This document shows, one piece after another, positions 1 through 5,649 of a DNA stretch of 5,961 nt. Under the pieces are notes generated by a model. That model was not told where the DNA came from. It ran no database searches and was given only the letters and a program-made list of their open reading frames with translations. Position numbers and translations under genes: made by a program. Numbering within the stretch: position 1 is the first letter of the stretch; the number at the start of each line of letters is the position of its first letter. This DNA comes from Lachnospiraceae bacterium (GTDB lineage: Bacteria > Bacillota > Clostridia > Lachnospirales > Lachnospiraceae): NCBI GenBank assembly GCA_017473665.1, contig JAFUKK010000237.1, positions 1 to 5,961 of the forward strand, written 5' to 3'.

Positions 1-793
1 GATAGGAATCGGAGAAAAACCAGTTATGTCTCTCCTTAGACCAAGGAATGGGTCTGTTCATAGGACTACCGTCAAACTCTGCATACTCAGAATTCATACC
101 GGTTACGGGATGGCATGCCTTTACCAGATACTCTCGGCTGACCTTTGCAGCCTCTGCCCAGAAGGGTCTGTCCTCCTCATATGCCCACTGTGCAAACAAT
201 TCGTAGAAATGAGGTAAATGATAGGAAGGATCTGTATAATCCACACCGGGCACAAAAAGAATCTGCTTATTCTCCAGATTCCACATAGGAGTACCTTTGC
301 GCCCATCCTGTCCTTTATGTAAGCAGGCTCTCAAAATCTCCTTTGCTTCATGAGAGTAATTCAGCATACCTTCGCCATCCCCCCATCTATGAGAAGCAAA
401 GAACAATGCCATAGCAAAGAATTCCTCACCATCCGGTGCAGGACCATTGGCATTCTTGGTACCATTGGTCTGGCAGGACCATGCAAAATAGCCCTCATTA
501 TAACCTTCATCCATATACATATAGGTCTTGACCCATTTCCAGATACGATCAAACTCTTCTTTCATATTCATCTGTACGCACATCATCATACCATAGGACA
601 TACCCTCGGTACGTGCGTCATGATTACCGGTATCCTCCATGTAACCCATGTCCTCTCCGGCCTCAAAATATACTCTGTCCTCTCCAAAAAAGAACTCCTT
701 TACCGCATTCTCAAGCTTCGCCTGAATCTCTGCTTCAGACTTCCCCATCTCAGCAAACACATTGCGGTAACCGCTCATTTTTACATTACTCAT
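1..793 (-). CDS. GH8 reducing-end xylose-releasing exo-oligoxylanase (Rex), N-terminal part, truncated by window edge
   Basis: This enzyme (EC 3.2.1.156) removes xylose from the reducing end of short xylo-oligosaccharides. No signal peptide is visible, so it probably acts in the cytoplasm on imported oligosaccharides. 264 complete codons are visible; the family is usually about 380-390 residues, so roughly the last third is missing. The N-terminus aligns closely with my recollection of Bacillus halodurans Rex: RTEGMSYGMMM (residues 61-71), GYFAWSC (101-107), GPAPDGEE (117-124), SHRWGDG (134 on), DPSYHLPHFYELF, and FFSDSY at the cut end. By that alignment E63 is the general acid (E70 in B. halodurans Rex), D121 matches D128, and D262 (bases 8-10) is the general base (D263). 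All three are present. The start at 793 is fixed by GGAGGG six bases upstream; a second ATG at 778 lacks such a site. It lies downstream of the Pho operon terminator and so is a separate unit. GH8 endoxylanase or chitosanase is less likely given the extended Rex-like identity; the reducing-end recognition loop lies outside the window. Confidence 0.9.
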   Translation of the reverse strand, partial: MSNVKMSGYRNVFAEMGKSEAEIQAKLENAVKEFFFGEDRVYFEAGEDMGYMEDTGNHDARTEGMSYGMMMCVQMNMKEEFDRIWKWVKTYMYMDEGYNEGYFAWSCQTNGTKNANGPAPDGEEFFAMALFFASHRWGDGEGMLNYSHEAKEILRACLHKGQDGRKGTPMWNLENKQILFVPGVDYTDPSYHLPHFYELFAQWAYEEDRPFWAEAAKVSREYLVKACHPVTGMNSEYAEFDGSPMNRPIPWSKERHNWFFSDSY

Positions 794-799
794 TTGTTT

Positions 800-805
800 C
801 CCTCC
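800..805 (-). promoter_or_regulatory. Ribosome binding site of the GH8 gene
   Basis: GGAGGG on the minus strand lies six bases before ATG 793. It selects this start over the in-frame ATG at 778. Confidence 0.85.
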
Positions 806-814
806 AAAATCTCC

Positions 815-836
815 GTTTCGCTGAAAATAGCGAAAC
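815..836 (-). repeat. Perfect inverted repeat in the GH8 leader, candidate operator or RNA hairpin
   Basis: The arms GTTTCGCT (815-822) and AGCGAAAC (829-836) are perfect 8-base complements around a 6-base AT-rich centre. The element sits nine bases upstream of the Shine-Dalgarno sequence and downstream of the most plausible -10 element, so it would fall in the 5' leader. A dimeric repressor site acting as a roadblock (LacI, ROK or TetR type) fits; so does an 8-bp hairpin in the mRNA. No U-tract follows on the minus strand, so it is not an intrinsic terminator. I do not recognise it as a known XylR or cre consensus. The palindrome is observed; the operator role is inferred. Confidence 0.55.
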
Positions 837-845
837 ATTTCCTTG

Positions 846-874
846 ATAATACTATAAATTAGCACACAAAAAAA
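846..874 (-). promoter_or_regulatory. Weak candidate promoter of the GH8 gene
   Basis: The minus strand has TATTAT at 851-846 (five of six matches to TATAAT) with AT-rich flanks, overlapping a TATAGT at 856-851. Seventeen bases upstream of TATTAT is only TTTTTT (874-869), a poor -35. Such a promoter could need an activator, as many xylan-utilisation promoters do. The assignment rests on this one hexamer and on the need for a promoter between the terminator and the gene. Confidence 0.3.
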
Positions 875-983
875 CTCTGCCTAAAATATGCTCTTTTATT
901 CTCACATATTGCCAATTTCCGCTCACCCCTTCTTTTGCCCCGATAGTGGGCAGAGGAGGGATGGTGATAGGCGAACCGAGGAT

Positions 984-1015
984 AAAAAACAGATGAGGTG
1001 GTTTACCTCATCTGT
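984..1015 (-). terminator. Rho-independent terminator of the nptA-regulator-kinase operon
   Basis: An 11-bp perfect stem (1015-1005 paired with 999-989) closes a 5-base loop (1004-1000). On the minus strand it is followed by a run of six T, which overlaps the last stem base. The kinase stop codon TGA (1010-1008) lies inside the 5' arm. This ends the Pho transcription unit just before the GH8 leader. The right side also carries a short T run (1021-1025 on the plus strand), but no plus-strand gene needs it. Confidence 0.92.
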
Positions 1016-2324
1016 CGGTATTTTTGAAAGTAATATCAGATTCAGTCCCTTGACCGGGTTCACTATGCAGTACCATTTCAGCGCTGTGCTTGGAAATAAT
1101 GTGCTTTACAATAGCAAGACCCAAGCCTGTACCTCCGGTGGATTTGGAACGACTCTTATCCACCCGGTAGAAACGCTCAAAAATGCGCTCCTGGTGCTCC
1201 TTGGGAATACCGATTCCTGTATCCTTTACCCGTAGCAGGGTACCGCTTTCCACAGGACTTACACACACCTGCACACTACCACCTACATTATTGTAACGGA
1301 TGGCGTTATCACAGAGATTAAAAAGCAACTCCTCCATCATCTGCTTATTGCCTTGTACCCAGGCCTCACTGCCCTCCAGGGATAGGGTGACCTGATGTTT
1401 TTCCGCATTCATGGCCAACATGTCTACACAGGTACGGGCAAGACTATATAAATTGATTGCTTCCACTTCCATTTTTTCTTCCGTACTGTCCAGCTCGGAT
1501 AATCGGATAATATCATTAATCAAAGTAAGTAATCGGTTGGAACTGGTCCGGATGCCATGTGCAAATCTGGTCACATCCTCCTCCGAAGCCATGCCTGTCT
1601 CGATGAGCTCCGCATAACCGGAAATGGAGGTCAACGGGGTCTTTAACTCATGGGTTACATTGGCCGTAAACTCCTGACGCATACGAGCATTATTGATGAT
1701 TTCCGCATGCTGCTTTTTGATGGTATCAATATAGGGCTCCAGCTCTCTGTAAGCAGGACGCTCTCCGGACCCATCTATTTCCCCCGCCAACTGTTCAATA
1801 GGAGCAATGAGCTTTCCTGACAGTATATGGGCAATCAGCATGCACAATACAATCAACACCACCAGAACCAGTAACAGACTTGGAAGTGCTGACATAAAGA
1901 TACTCAACACACTACTGGCCTCCCGACCTGCCCGAAGCACCTGTCCGTTGTCCAACAGCACTGCATAATAATAAGTATTGGTGGCCAGAGTTTCGGAACG
2001 GCGTACTGCCTGCCCTACTCCTTGACGAAGAGCTTGAGCGATCTCCGGTCGCTGACTATGGTTTGGCATGCTTTCACTTTTTGCTTCACTGTCATAGAGT
2101 ACCGTCCCACAGGCATCCACCAATGTCACCCGTACGTCATCCACATAGGCACATGCCACATCATAAGAAACATCGGCACTTTTCAGAATCCCGGTAATAT
2201 TCCGCAAGTCCTCAATTACCTGTCTTTCATACAACCCATGGTATACAATTGTAATCAAAAGTGTGGTAAACAAAATAGCCAAAAAAGCAATGACTATCAG
2301 CATACGATTGATTTTCTTTTTCAT
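1008..2324 (-). CDS. phoR: Membrane sensor histidine kinase, PhoR-type
   Basis: This is the sensor partner of the adjacent response regulator, expected to autophosphorylate on histidine under phosphate limitation and pass the phosphate to it. The 438 residues contain: a short basic N-terminus; TM1 (about 8-28); an extracytoplasmic region (about 29-143); TM2 (about 145-168); a short juxtamembrane stretch with a HAMP-like start (APIEQLAGEI, 174-183); the H-box FTANVTHELKTP with H225; the N-box NLCDNAIRYN (N340); the G1 box DTGIGIP (368-374); the F-box IFERFYRVD (381-389); and the G2 box GGTGLGLAI (397-405). All catalytic boxes are intact. No cytoplasmic PAS domain fits between TM2 and the H-box, unlike E. 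coli or B. subtilis PhoR. ATG 2324 is preferred because AAGGGG lies five bases upstream; in-frame TTG 2351 and ATG 2345 would add 9 or 7 residues before the basic start. It begins 45 nt after the regulator stop. The PhoR name rests on context: the kinase core alone does not reveal the signal. Confidence 0.9.
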   Translation of the reverse strand: MKKKINRMLIVIAFLAILFTTLLITIVYHGLYERQVIEDLRNITGILKSADVSYDVACAYVDDVRVTLVDACGTVLYDSEAKSESMPNHSQRPEIAQALRQGVGQAVRRSETLATNTYYYAVLLDNGQVLRAGREASSVLSIFMSALPSLLLVLVVLIVLCMLIAHILSGKLIAPIEQLAGEIDGSGERPAYRELEPYIDTIKKQHAEIINNARMRQEFTANVTHELKTPLTSISGYAELIETGMASEEDVTRFAHGIRTSSNRLLTLINDIIRLSELDSTEEKMEVEAINLYSLARTCVDMLAMNAEKHQVTLSLEGSEAWVQGNKQMMEELLFNLCDNAIRYNNVGGSVQVCVSPVESGTLLRVKDTGIGIPKEHQERIFERFYRVDKSRSKSTGGTGLGLAIVKHIISKHSAEMVLHSEPGQGTESDITFKNTDR

Positions 2325-2329
2325 AGCCA

Positions 2330-2337
2330 CCCCTTCC
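2330..2337 (-). promoter_or_regulatory. Ribosome binding site of the sensor kinase
   Basis: GGAAGGGG on the minus strand ends five bases before ATG 2324. It decides between three possible in-frame starts and favours the one followed directly by the basic, TM1-containing N-terminus. Confidence 0.75.
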
Positions 2338-2369
2338 GTCTGCATGTGCAAGCCGGAATTCTATTTTTA

Positions 2370-3047
2370 TTAATTATTCATAATATAACCCACATTACGA
2401 ACGGTTTTAATCAAACCACCTGCATCCTTCAGCTTCTGACGCAGGGTCTTGATATGCATATCTAAGGTACGGGACTCTCCCTCAAAATTGGTCCCCCATA
2501 CCCGATTCAGAATCGCCTCCCTGGTGGTCACAATGCCCGCATTGATCATCAATAGCTTGAGCAGCTCATACTCCTTGTAGGTAAGCTCGCAGAGCTCTCC
2601 TGATACGGTCACTGCGTGACGTTCCATATCCAGTACAATGTTATCCAGACGCAATACCTTTTCCTTATCCTCAGGACGGGCACTTCGTCTCAAAATAGCC
2701 TTTACTCTGGATATCAATTCCATTACACCAAAGGGCTTGGTCATATAATCATCTGCACCTGAATCCAATCCCTTTACCTTGTCTATCTCGGTGGTTTTGG
2801 CTGTGACCATAATCACCGGTACTCTGGCGGTATCCTTTCTGGAGCGAAGCTTTTTTAGAATACTCAGGCCGTCTTCATCCGGCAGCATAATATCCAAAAG
2901 TACCAAATCCGGCAATACCCCGTCCATGGCATGATAAAAATCTGCCGCCGTGGTAAAGCCCTTTGCCTCATACCCCACATTGGCCAGAGCAAAGGTCTCT
3001 ATCTCCTGTATACTAATATCATCTTCCACAACATAAATTAAAGCCAT
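2370..3047 (-). CDS. phoB: OmpR/PhoB-family response regulator of the phosphate regulon
   Basis: This is a DNA-binding response regulator of 225 residues, the normal length for the family. The receiver domain (about 1-121) has the acidic pocket E8/D9/D10, phospho-acceptor D52 in LVLLDIMLP, conserved T82, and K104 in YMTKPF. The C-terminal winged helix (about 130-225) has the family pattern LTYKEYELLKLL, RVWG, and a recognition-helix region around R193-L206, ending in the wing RNVGYIM. ATG 3047 has AAAGGG seven bases upstream. The gene starts 17 nt after the cotransporter stop and precedes the kinase by 45 nt, so the three are probably co-transcribed. Lying between a phosphate cotransporter and a cognate kinase, and near pstB-phoU, it most likely binds the TTTTACAT repeats at 4892-4932. 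In Gram-positive naming it may be called phoP. Domain class is certain; the phosphate role is inferred from context. Confidence 0.92.
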   Translation of the reverse strand: MALIYVVEDDISIQEIETFALANVGYEAKGFTTAADFYHAMDGVLPDLVLLDIMLPDEDGLSILKKLRSRKDTARVPVIMVTAKTTEIDKVKGLDSGADDYMTKPFGVMELISRVKAILRRSARPEDKEKVLRLDNIVLDMERHAVTVSGELCELTYKEYELLKLLMINAGIVTTREAILNRVWGTNFEGESRTLDMHIKTLRQKLKDAGGLIKTVRNVGYIMNN

Positions 3048-3054
3048 TTTGATT

Positions 3055-3060
3055 CCCTTT
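3055..3060 (-). promoter_or_regulatory. Ribosome binding site of the response regulator
   Basis: AAAGGG on the minus strand lies seven bases before ATG 3047, in the 17-base gap after the cotransporter stop codon. No separate promoter fits in this gap. Confidence 0.8.
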
Positions 3061-3064
3061 CTGT

Positions 3065-4831
3065 TTAGGGCAGCTGGTAACGTTCTCTATATAACAGAAC
3101 CTTACCCTTAAAGTCAATATTGCTTTCCTGCTTCAATTCATCCAGATATGCATGAGGATCATACTCTTCTTCACTGGACTGAATCACACATACTGCCACA
3201 TTGGAACAATGGTCGGAAACTCTTTCCATATTGGTAATAATATCGGACAGCACAAAACCCAGTTCGATGGTACATTTACCCTTACGAAGTCTCTTAATGT
3301 GTCTCTGCTTAATATCCAGATTCAGTCCATCAATAACCTCTTCCAAAGGTTCCACCTGTACAGCCAGTTTCAGGTCCTCTTCGGCAAAGCTAAGCATGGT
3401 AAGCTTTAAAATATCATGAATGGCAGACTTTAGAACCTCCAATTCCTGTTGTGCCTTATCTGAGAATACCAGCTGCTTGTCAAACATCTCCTGTGCAGCT
3501 TCCTTTAAATTTCTCGCATGGTCGGAAATACGCTCAAAATCACCGATACAATGAAGAATCATATTCAAGGTCTGGCTATCCTTTTCAGATAAATCCCTAC
3601 TACTGACCTTCAGCAAATAATCTCCCAAATGGTCCTCAAAACGGTCCACATCTTCTTCCAGCTGTATTACGCGCGCCGCCTTTTCTTCCGTATACTCTTT
3701 GAACAAATCCATGGACAAGTTCAAAGCCTCTTCCGCCATCTGGGACATGCTCACTGCTACATTACGGCACTGCTCCACTGCAATGGAGGGAGTGTCCAAG
3801 AAACGAACATCCAGTAGACTCAATGCCTTATCCTCAACAGTAGCCTCTGCTTCAGGCTCGTCCTTCACAGTCATACTGGCCAGCTTCACCAGACCTTTAG
3901 AGAAGGGTAACAGACACAAGGTTGCTGTCACATTGAAAATGCTGTGTACGGCTGCAATACCAAATCCATCTGCCGCATCCTGAAGAAATTCAAAGGGCAT
4001 TACTGCATTAATCAGATAAAATACAACCATAAACAAAACCGTACCAATCACATTAAAGTACAAATGTACCAGTGCTGCCCGCTTGGCATTCTTAGAAGCA
4101 CCAATACCGGAAATCATTGCAGTCACACAAGTACCAATATTCTGCCCCATAATAATGGGAATCGCAGCCCCATAGCTTACCGCACCGGTGGCACATAGAG
4201 CTTGCAAAATACCAACAGACGCCGAGGAGGACTGTATTATTGCCGTCAATACCAAACCTGCCAGCATACCCAGAAGGGGATTGGAAAATCTGGTCAAAAT
4301 ACCGGTAAACTCCGGTACATTCTGCAACGGTTTTACTGCCGCACTCATGGTATCCATACCAAACATCAATATGGCAAATCCAACCAGAATCATAGCTGCA
4401 TTATGCAATTTTTCCTTCTTGGAGAACATAATAAAAGCAATACCTACAATTGCTAAAATAGGTGAAAATGAAGAGGGTTTTAACAGCCTGACAAAAAAAC
4501 TGTCACTACTAATCCCGGACAAACCCAGAATCCATGAGGTAACAGTAGTACCAATATTAGCCCCCATTATAATACCCACTGCCTGTTGCAGCTTCATAAT
4601 ACCGGAGTTAACAAAACCTACTACCATTACTGTGGTAGCCGATGAAGACTGTATTACCGCAGTAACGCCGGCACCCAGTAAAACTGCTTTAATCGGATTA
4701 TTGGTCAATTTCTCCAAAATACTTTCCAGACGTCCTCCTGAGGCCTTGGAAAGACCGTCTCCCAACAAATTCATGCCGTACAAAAACAGGGCCAGTCCAC
4801 CTATCATGTTTAACAAACCAAAAAAGTCCAT
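3065..4831 (-). CDS. nptA: Na+/phosphate cotransporter with C-terminal PhoU domain (NptA/YjbB type)
   Basis: This inner-membrane protein of 588 residues is predicted to move phosphate coupled to sodium. The N-terminal half holds the two inverted Na/Pi-cotransporter (PF02690-type) repeats with their signature motifs: QSSSATT (61-67) with GANIGTT (90-96), and QSSSASV (200-206) with GQNIGT (229-234). Hydrophobic segments run from about residue 5 to 310. After an acidic linker (about 322-336), a PhoU-like helical domain covers about 350-560, with two metal-site-type motifs, FERISDHARNL (432-442) and MERVSDHCSNV (535-545). ATG 4831 has GAGAGGA about seven bases upstream. An in-frame GTG at 4852 would add seven residues but has no ribosome site. 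The gene leads a probable operon with the regulator and kinase, under a Pho box. Some bacterial members are reported to take part in phosphate export, so direction is not proven here. Confidence 0.92.
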   Translation of the reverse strand: MDFFGLLNMIGGLALFLYGMNLLGDGLSKASGGRLESILEKLTNNPIKAVLLGAGVTAVIQSSSATTVMVVGFVNSGIMKLQQAVGIIMGANIGTTVTSWILGLSGISSDSFFVRLLKPSSFSPILAIVGIAFIMFSKKEKLHNAAMILVGFAILMFGMDTMSAAVKPLQNVPEFTGILTRFSNPLLGMLAGLVLTAIIQSSSASVGILQALCATGAVSYGAAIPIIMGQNIGTCVTAMISGIGASKNAKRAALVHLYFNVIGTVLFMVVFYLINAVMPFEFLQDAADGFGIAAVHSIFNVTATLCLLPFSKGLVKLASMTVKDEPEAEATVEDKALSLLDVRFLDTPSIAVEQCRNVAVSMSQMAEEALNLSMDLFKEYTEEKAARVIQLEEDVDRFEDHLGDYLLKVSSRDLSEKDSQTLNMILHCIGDFERISDHARNLKEAAQEMFDKQLVFSDKAQQELEVLKSAIHDILKLTMLSFAEEDLKLAVQVEPLEEVIDGLNLDIKQRHIKRLRKGKCTIELGFVLSDIITNMERVSDHCSNVAVCVIQSSEEEYDPHAYLDELKQESNIDFKGKVLLYRERYQLP

Positions 4832-4838
4832 TACGAAT

Positions 4839-4845
4839 TCCTCTC
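4839..4845 (-). promoter_or_regulatory. Ribosome binding site of nptA
   Basis: GAGAGGA on the minus strand lies seven bases before ATG 4831. It lies inside the reading frame that would open at GTG 4852, so it argues for the shorter protein. Confidence 0.75.
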
Positions 4846-4857
4846 TTTTCACAAGAA

Positions 4858-4906
4858 ATTTTACTGTTTTCTACTTAATCTTACACGATGAATGTAAAAT
4901 ATGAAA
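4858..4906 (-). promoter_or_regulatory. Candidate promoter elements of the nptA operon
   Basis: Two -10 choices are visible on the minus strand. TAAGAT (4883-4878) has TTTCAT (4906-4901) exactly 17 bases upstream and lies eight bases after the last Pho repeat, the arrangement expected when a Pho regulator replaces -35 contacts. TAAAAT (4863-4858) is closer to consensus but has no -35; it would start transcription about 20 bases before the nptA ATG with all Pho repeats upstream of -35. Sequence alone does not decide between them. Confidence 0.4.
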
Positions 4907-4932
4907 CCGAGAAATGTAAAATTTATGTAAAA
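4892..4932 (-). promoter_or_regulatory. Pho box: three TTTTACAT direct repeats upstream of nptA
   Basis: On the minus strand TTTTACAT occurs exactly at 4932-4925, 4921-4914 and 4899-4892. The starts are 11 and 22 bases apart, so all copies lie on the same face of the helix; the slot where an in-phase fourth copy would fall (4910-4903) is degenerate. A looser TGAACA (4943-4938) lies just upstream. PhoB/PhoP proteins bind tandem repeats with 11-bp periodicity (CTGTCAT-type in E. coli, TTAACA-type in B. subtilis), and this is a close match in spacing and sequence. It should activate nptA and, through read-through, the regulator and kinase genes. Confidence 0.8.
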
Positions 4933-4967
4933 TTCAGTGTTCACAAGGACTTTTGAGACTAAAAACC

Positions 4968-5633
4968 TTAATATAAAGGATACCCCTGCATATCTCCGGT
5001 ATTTCTAAACTTAGTCCACTCACCGATATTTACACAATGGTCGCCGATTTTTTCCAGATACTTAGCAACCATCAGACAATCCACAATGTAGTCCGCATCT
5101 GCCTGTTGGAGCCTGATGGCCTCCATCAATACCAGCTTATTATCATTGAAAAGACCATCTATCACATCATCCCATGCAATGACCTTATCTGCCAGTGTAT
5201 CGTCTCCTTCCACAAAAGCAAGGATTGCCTGTTCCAGCATGGCTTTTGTTTCATCCAGCATCCGCCTAAGTACCTGTATCCGTAACTCTTCCAACTGCTG
5301 ATTCGACATCCGCAAAAACAGCTCTGCAATATCCGTCACATGATCTCCGATTCGTTCCATATCCGTCACTACCTTTAATGCCGCGGATACCAGACGCAAA
5401 TCCCTTGCAATAGGCTGTTCCTTTGTCATCAGATAAAGACACCTGGCTTCAATACTTCTCTGCATTTCCTGCATTTGCCTGTCTGTATCCAACAACATCC
5501 TCAATGTCTCCTGATCAAGACTTCTTATGGCTTTTACCAGACTTGCATAGCTTCCTATTGCATGCTGTCCCATCTGCGTCAGCCGTTGTTTCAATTCTTC
5601 CAGTTCCGATTCAAACATTGCTCTTACCGCCAT
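4968..5633 (-). CDS. phoU: Phosphate signalling and transport regulator PhoU
   Basis: PhoU is a cytoplasmic all-helical protein that relays the state of the Pst transporter to the PhoR kinase and damps phosphate uptake when phosphate is plentiful. At 221 residues it is of usual size, with two tandem three-helix PhoU repeats. Each carries the metal-site-type motif: ERIGDHVTDIAE (93-104) and LEKIGDHCVNIGEW (193-206). A basic, charged stretch, KEQPIARDLRLV (71-82), is typical of the family before the first motif. ATG 5633 is chosen because GAAAGGAG ends six bases upstream; the adjacent in-frame GTG at 5636 is only three bases from it. It starts 16 nt after the pstB stop, so both are on one transcript. 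No convincing terminator follows, so some read-through into nptA is possible. Confidence 0.95.
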   Translation of the reverse strand: MAVRAMFESELEELKQRLTQMGQHAIGSYASLVKAIRSLDQETLRMLLDTDRQMQEMQRSIEARCLYLMTKEQPIARDLRLVSAALKVVTDMERIGDHVTDIAELFLRMSNQQLEELRIQVLRRMLDETKAMLEQAILAFVEGDDTLADKVIAWDDVIDGLFNDNKLVLMEAIRLQQADADYIVDCLMVAKYLEKIGDHCVNIGEWTKFRNTGDMQGYPLY

Positions 5634-5639
5634 CACTGT

Positions 5640-5647
5640 CTCCTTTC
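5640..5647 (-). promoter_or_regulatory. Ribosome binding site of phoU
   Basis: GAAAGGAG on the minus strand lies six bases before ATG 5633 and only three before GTG 5636. The spacing favours ATG. Confidence 0.75.
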
Positions 5648-5649
5648 TA

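Noticed and set aside
350..862. A plus-strand open frame of 170 codons
   Set aside because: It is antisense to the GH8 gene, whose catalytic motifs and ribosome site are clear, and no family pattern is visible in the plus-strand product.
936..952. Small inverted repeat TGCCC / GGGCA around seven bases
   Set aside because: The stem is only five base pairs, no T-run follows on either strand, and the position suggests no clear role.
2022..2465. A plus-strand open frame spanning the kinase-regulator junction
   Set aside because: It overlaps two solid minus-strand genes and shows no coding features of its own.
4832..4852. GTG at 4852 as the start of the cotransporter
   Set aside because: No Shine-Dalgarno sequence precedes it, whereas one lies at proper distance from ATG 4831, where the usual family N-terminus begins.
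4188..4904. A long plus-strand open frame opposite the cotransporter gene
   Set aside because: It lies antisense to a well-supported gene, its composition reflects the complement of transmembrane codons, it has no recognisable domain, and its end runs through the Pho box.
4933..4967. Possible terminator between phoU and nptA
   Set aside because: No stem of useful length followed by a T-run is visible; only a near-palindrome GTGAACAC is present.
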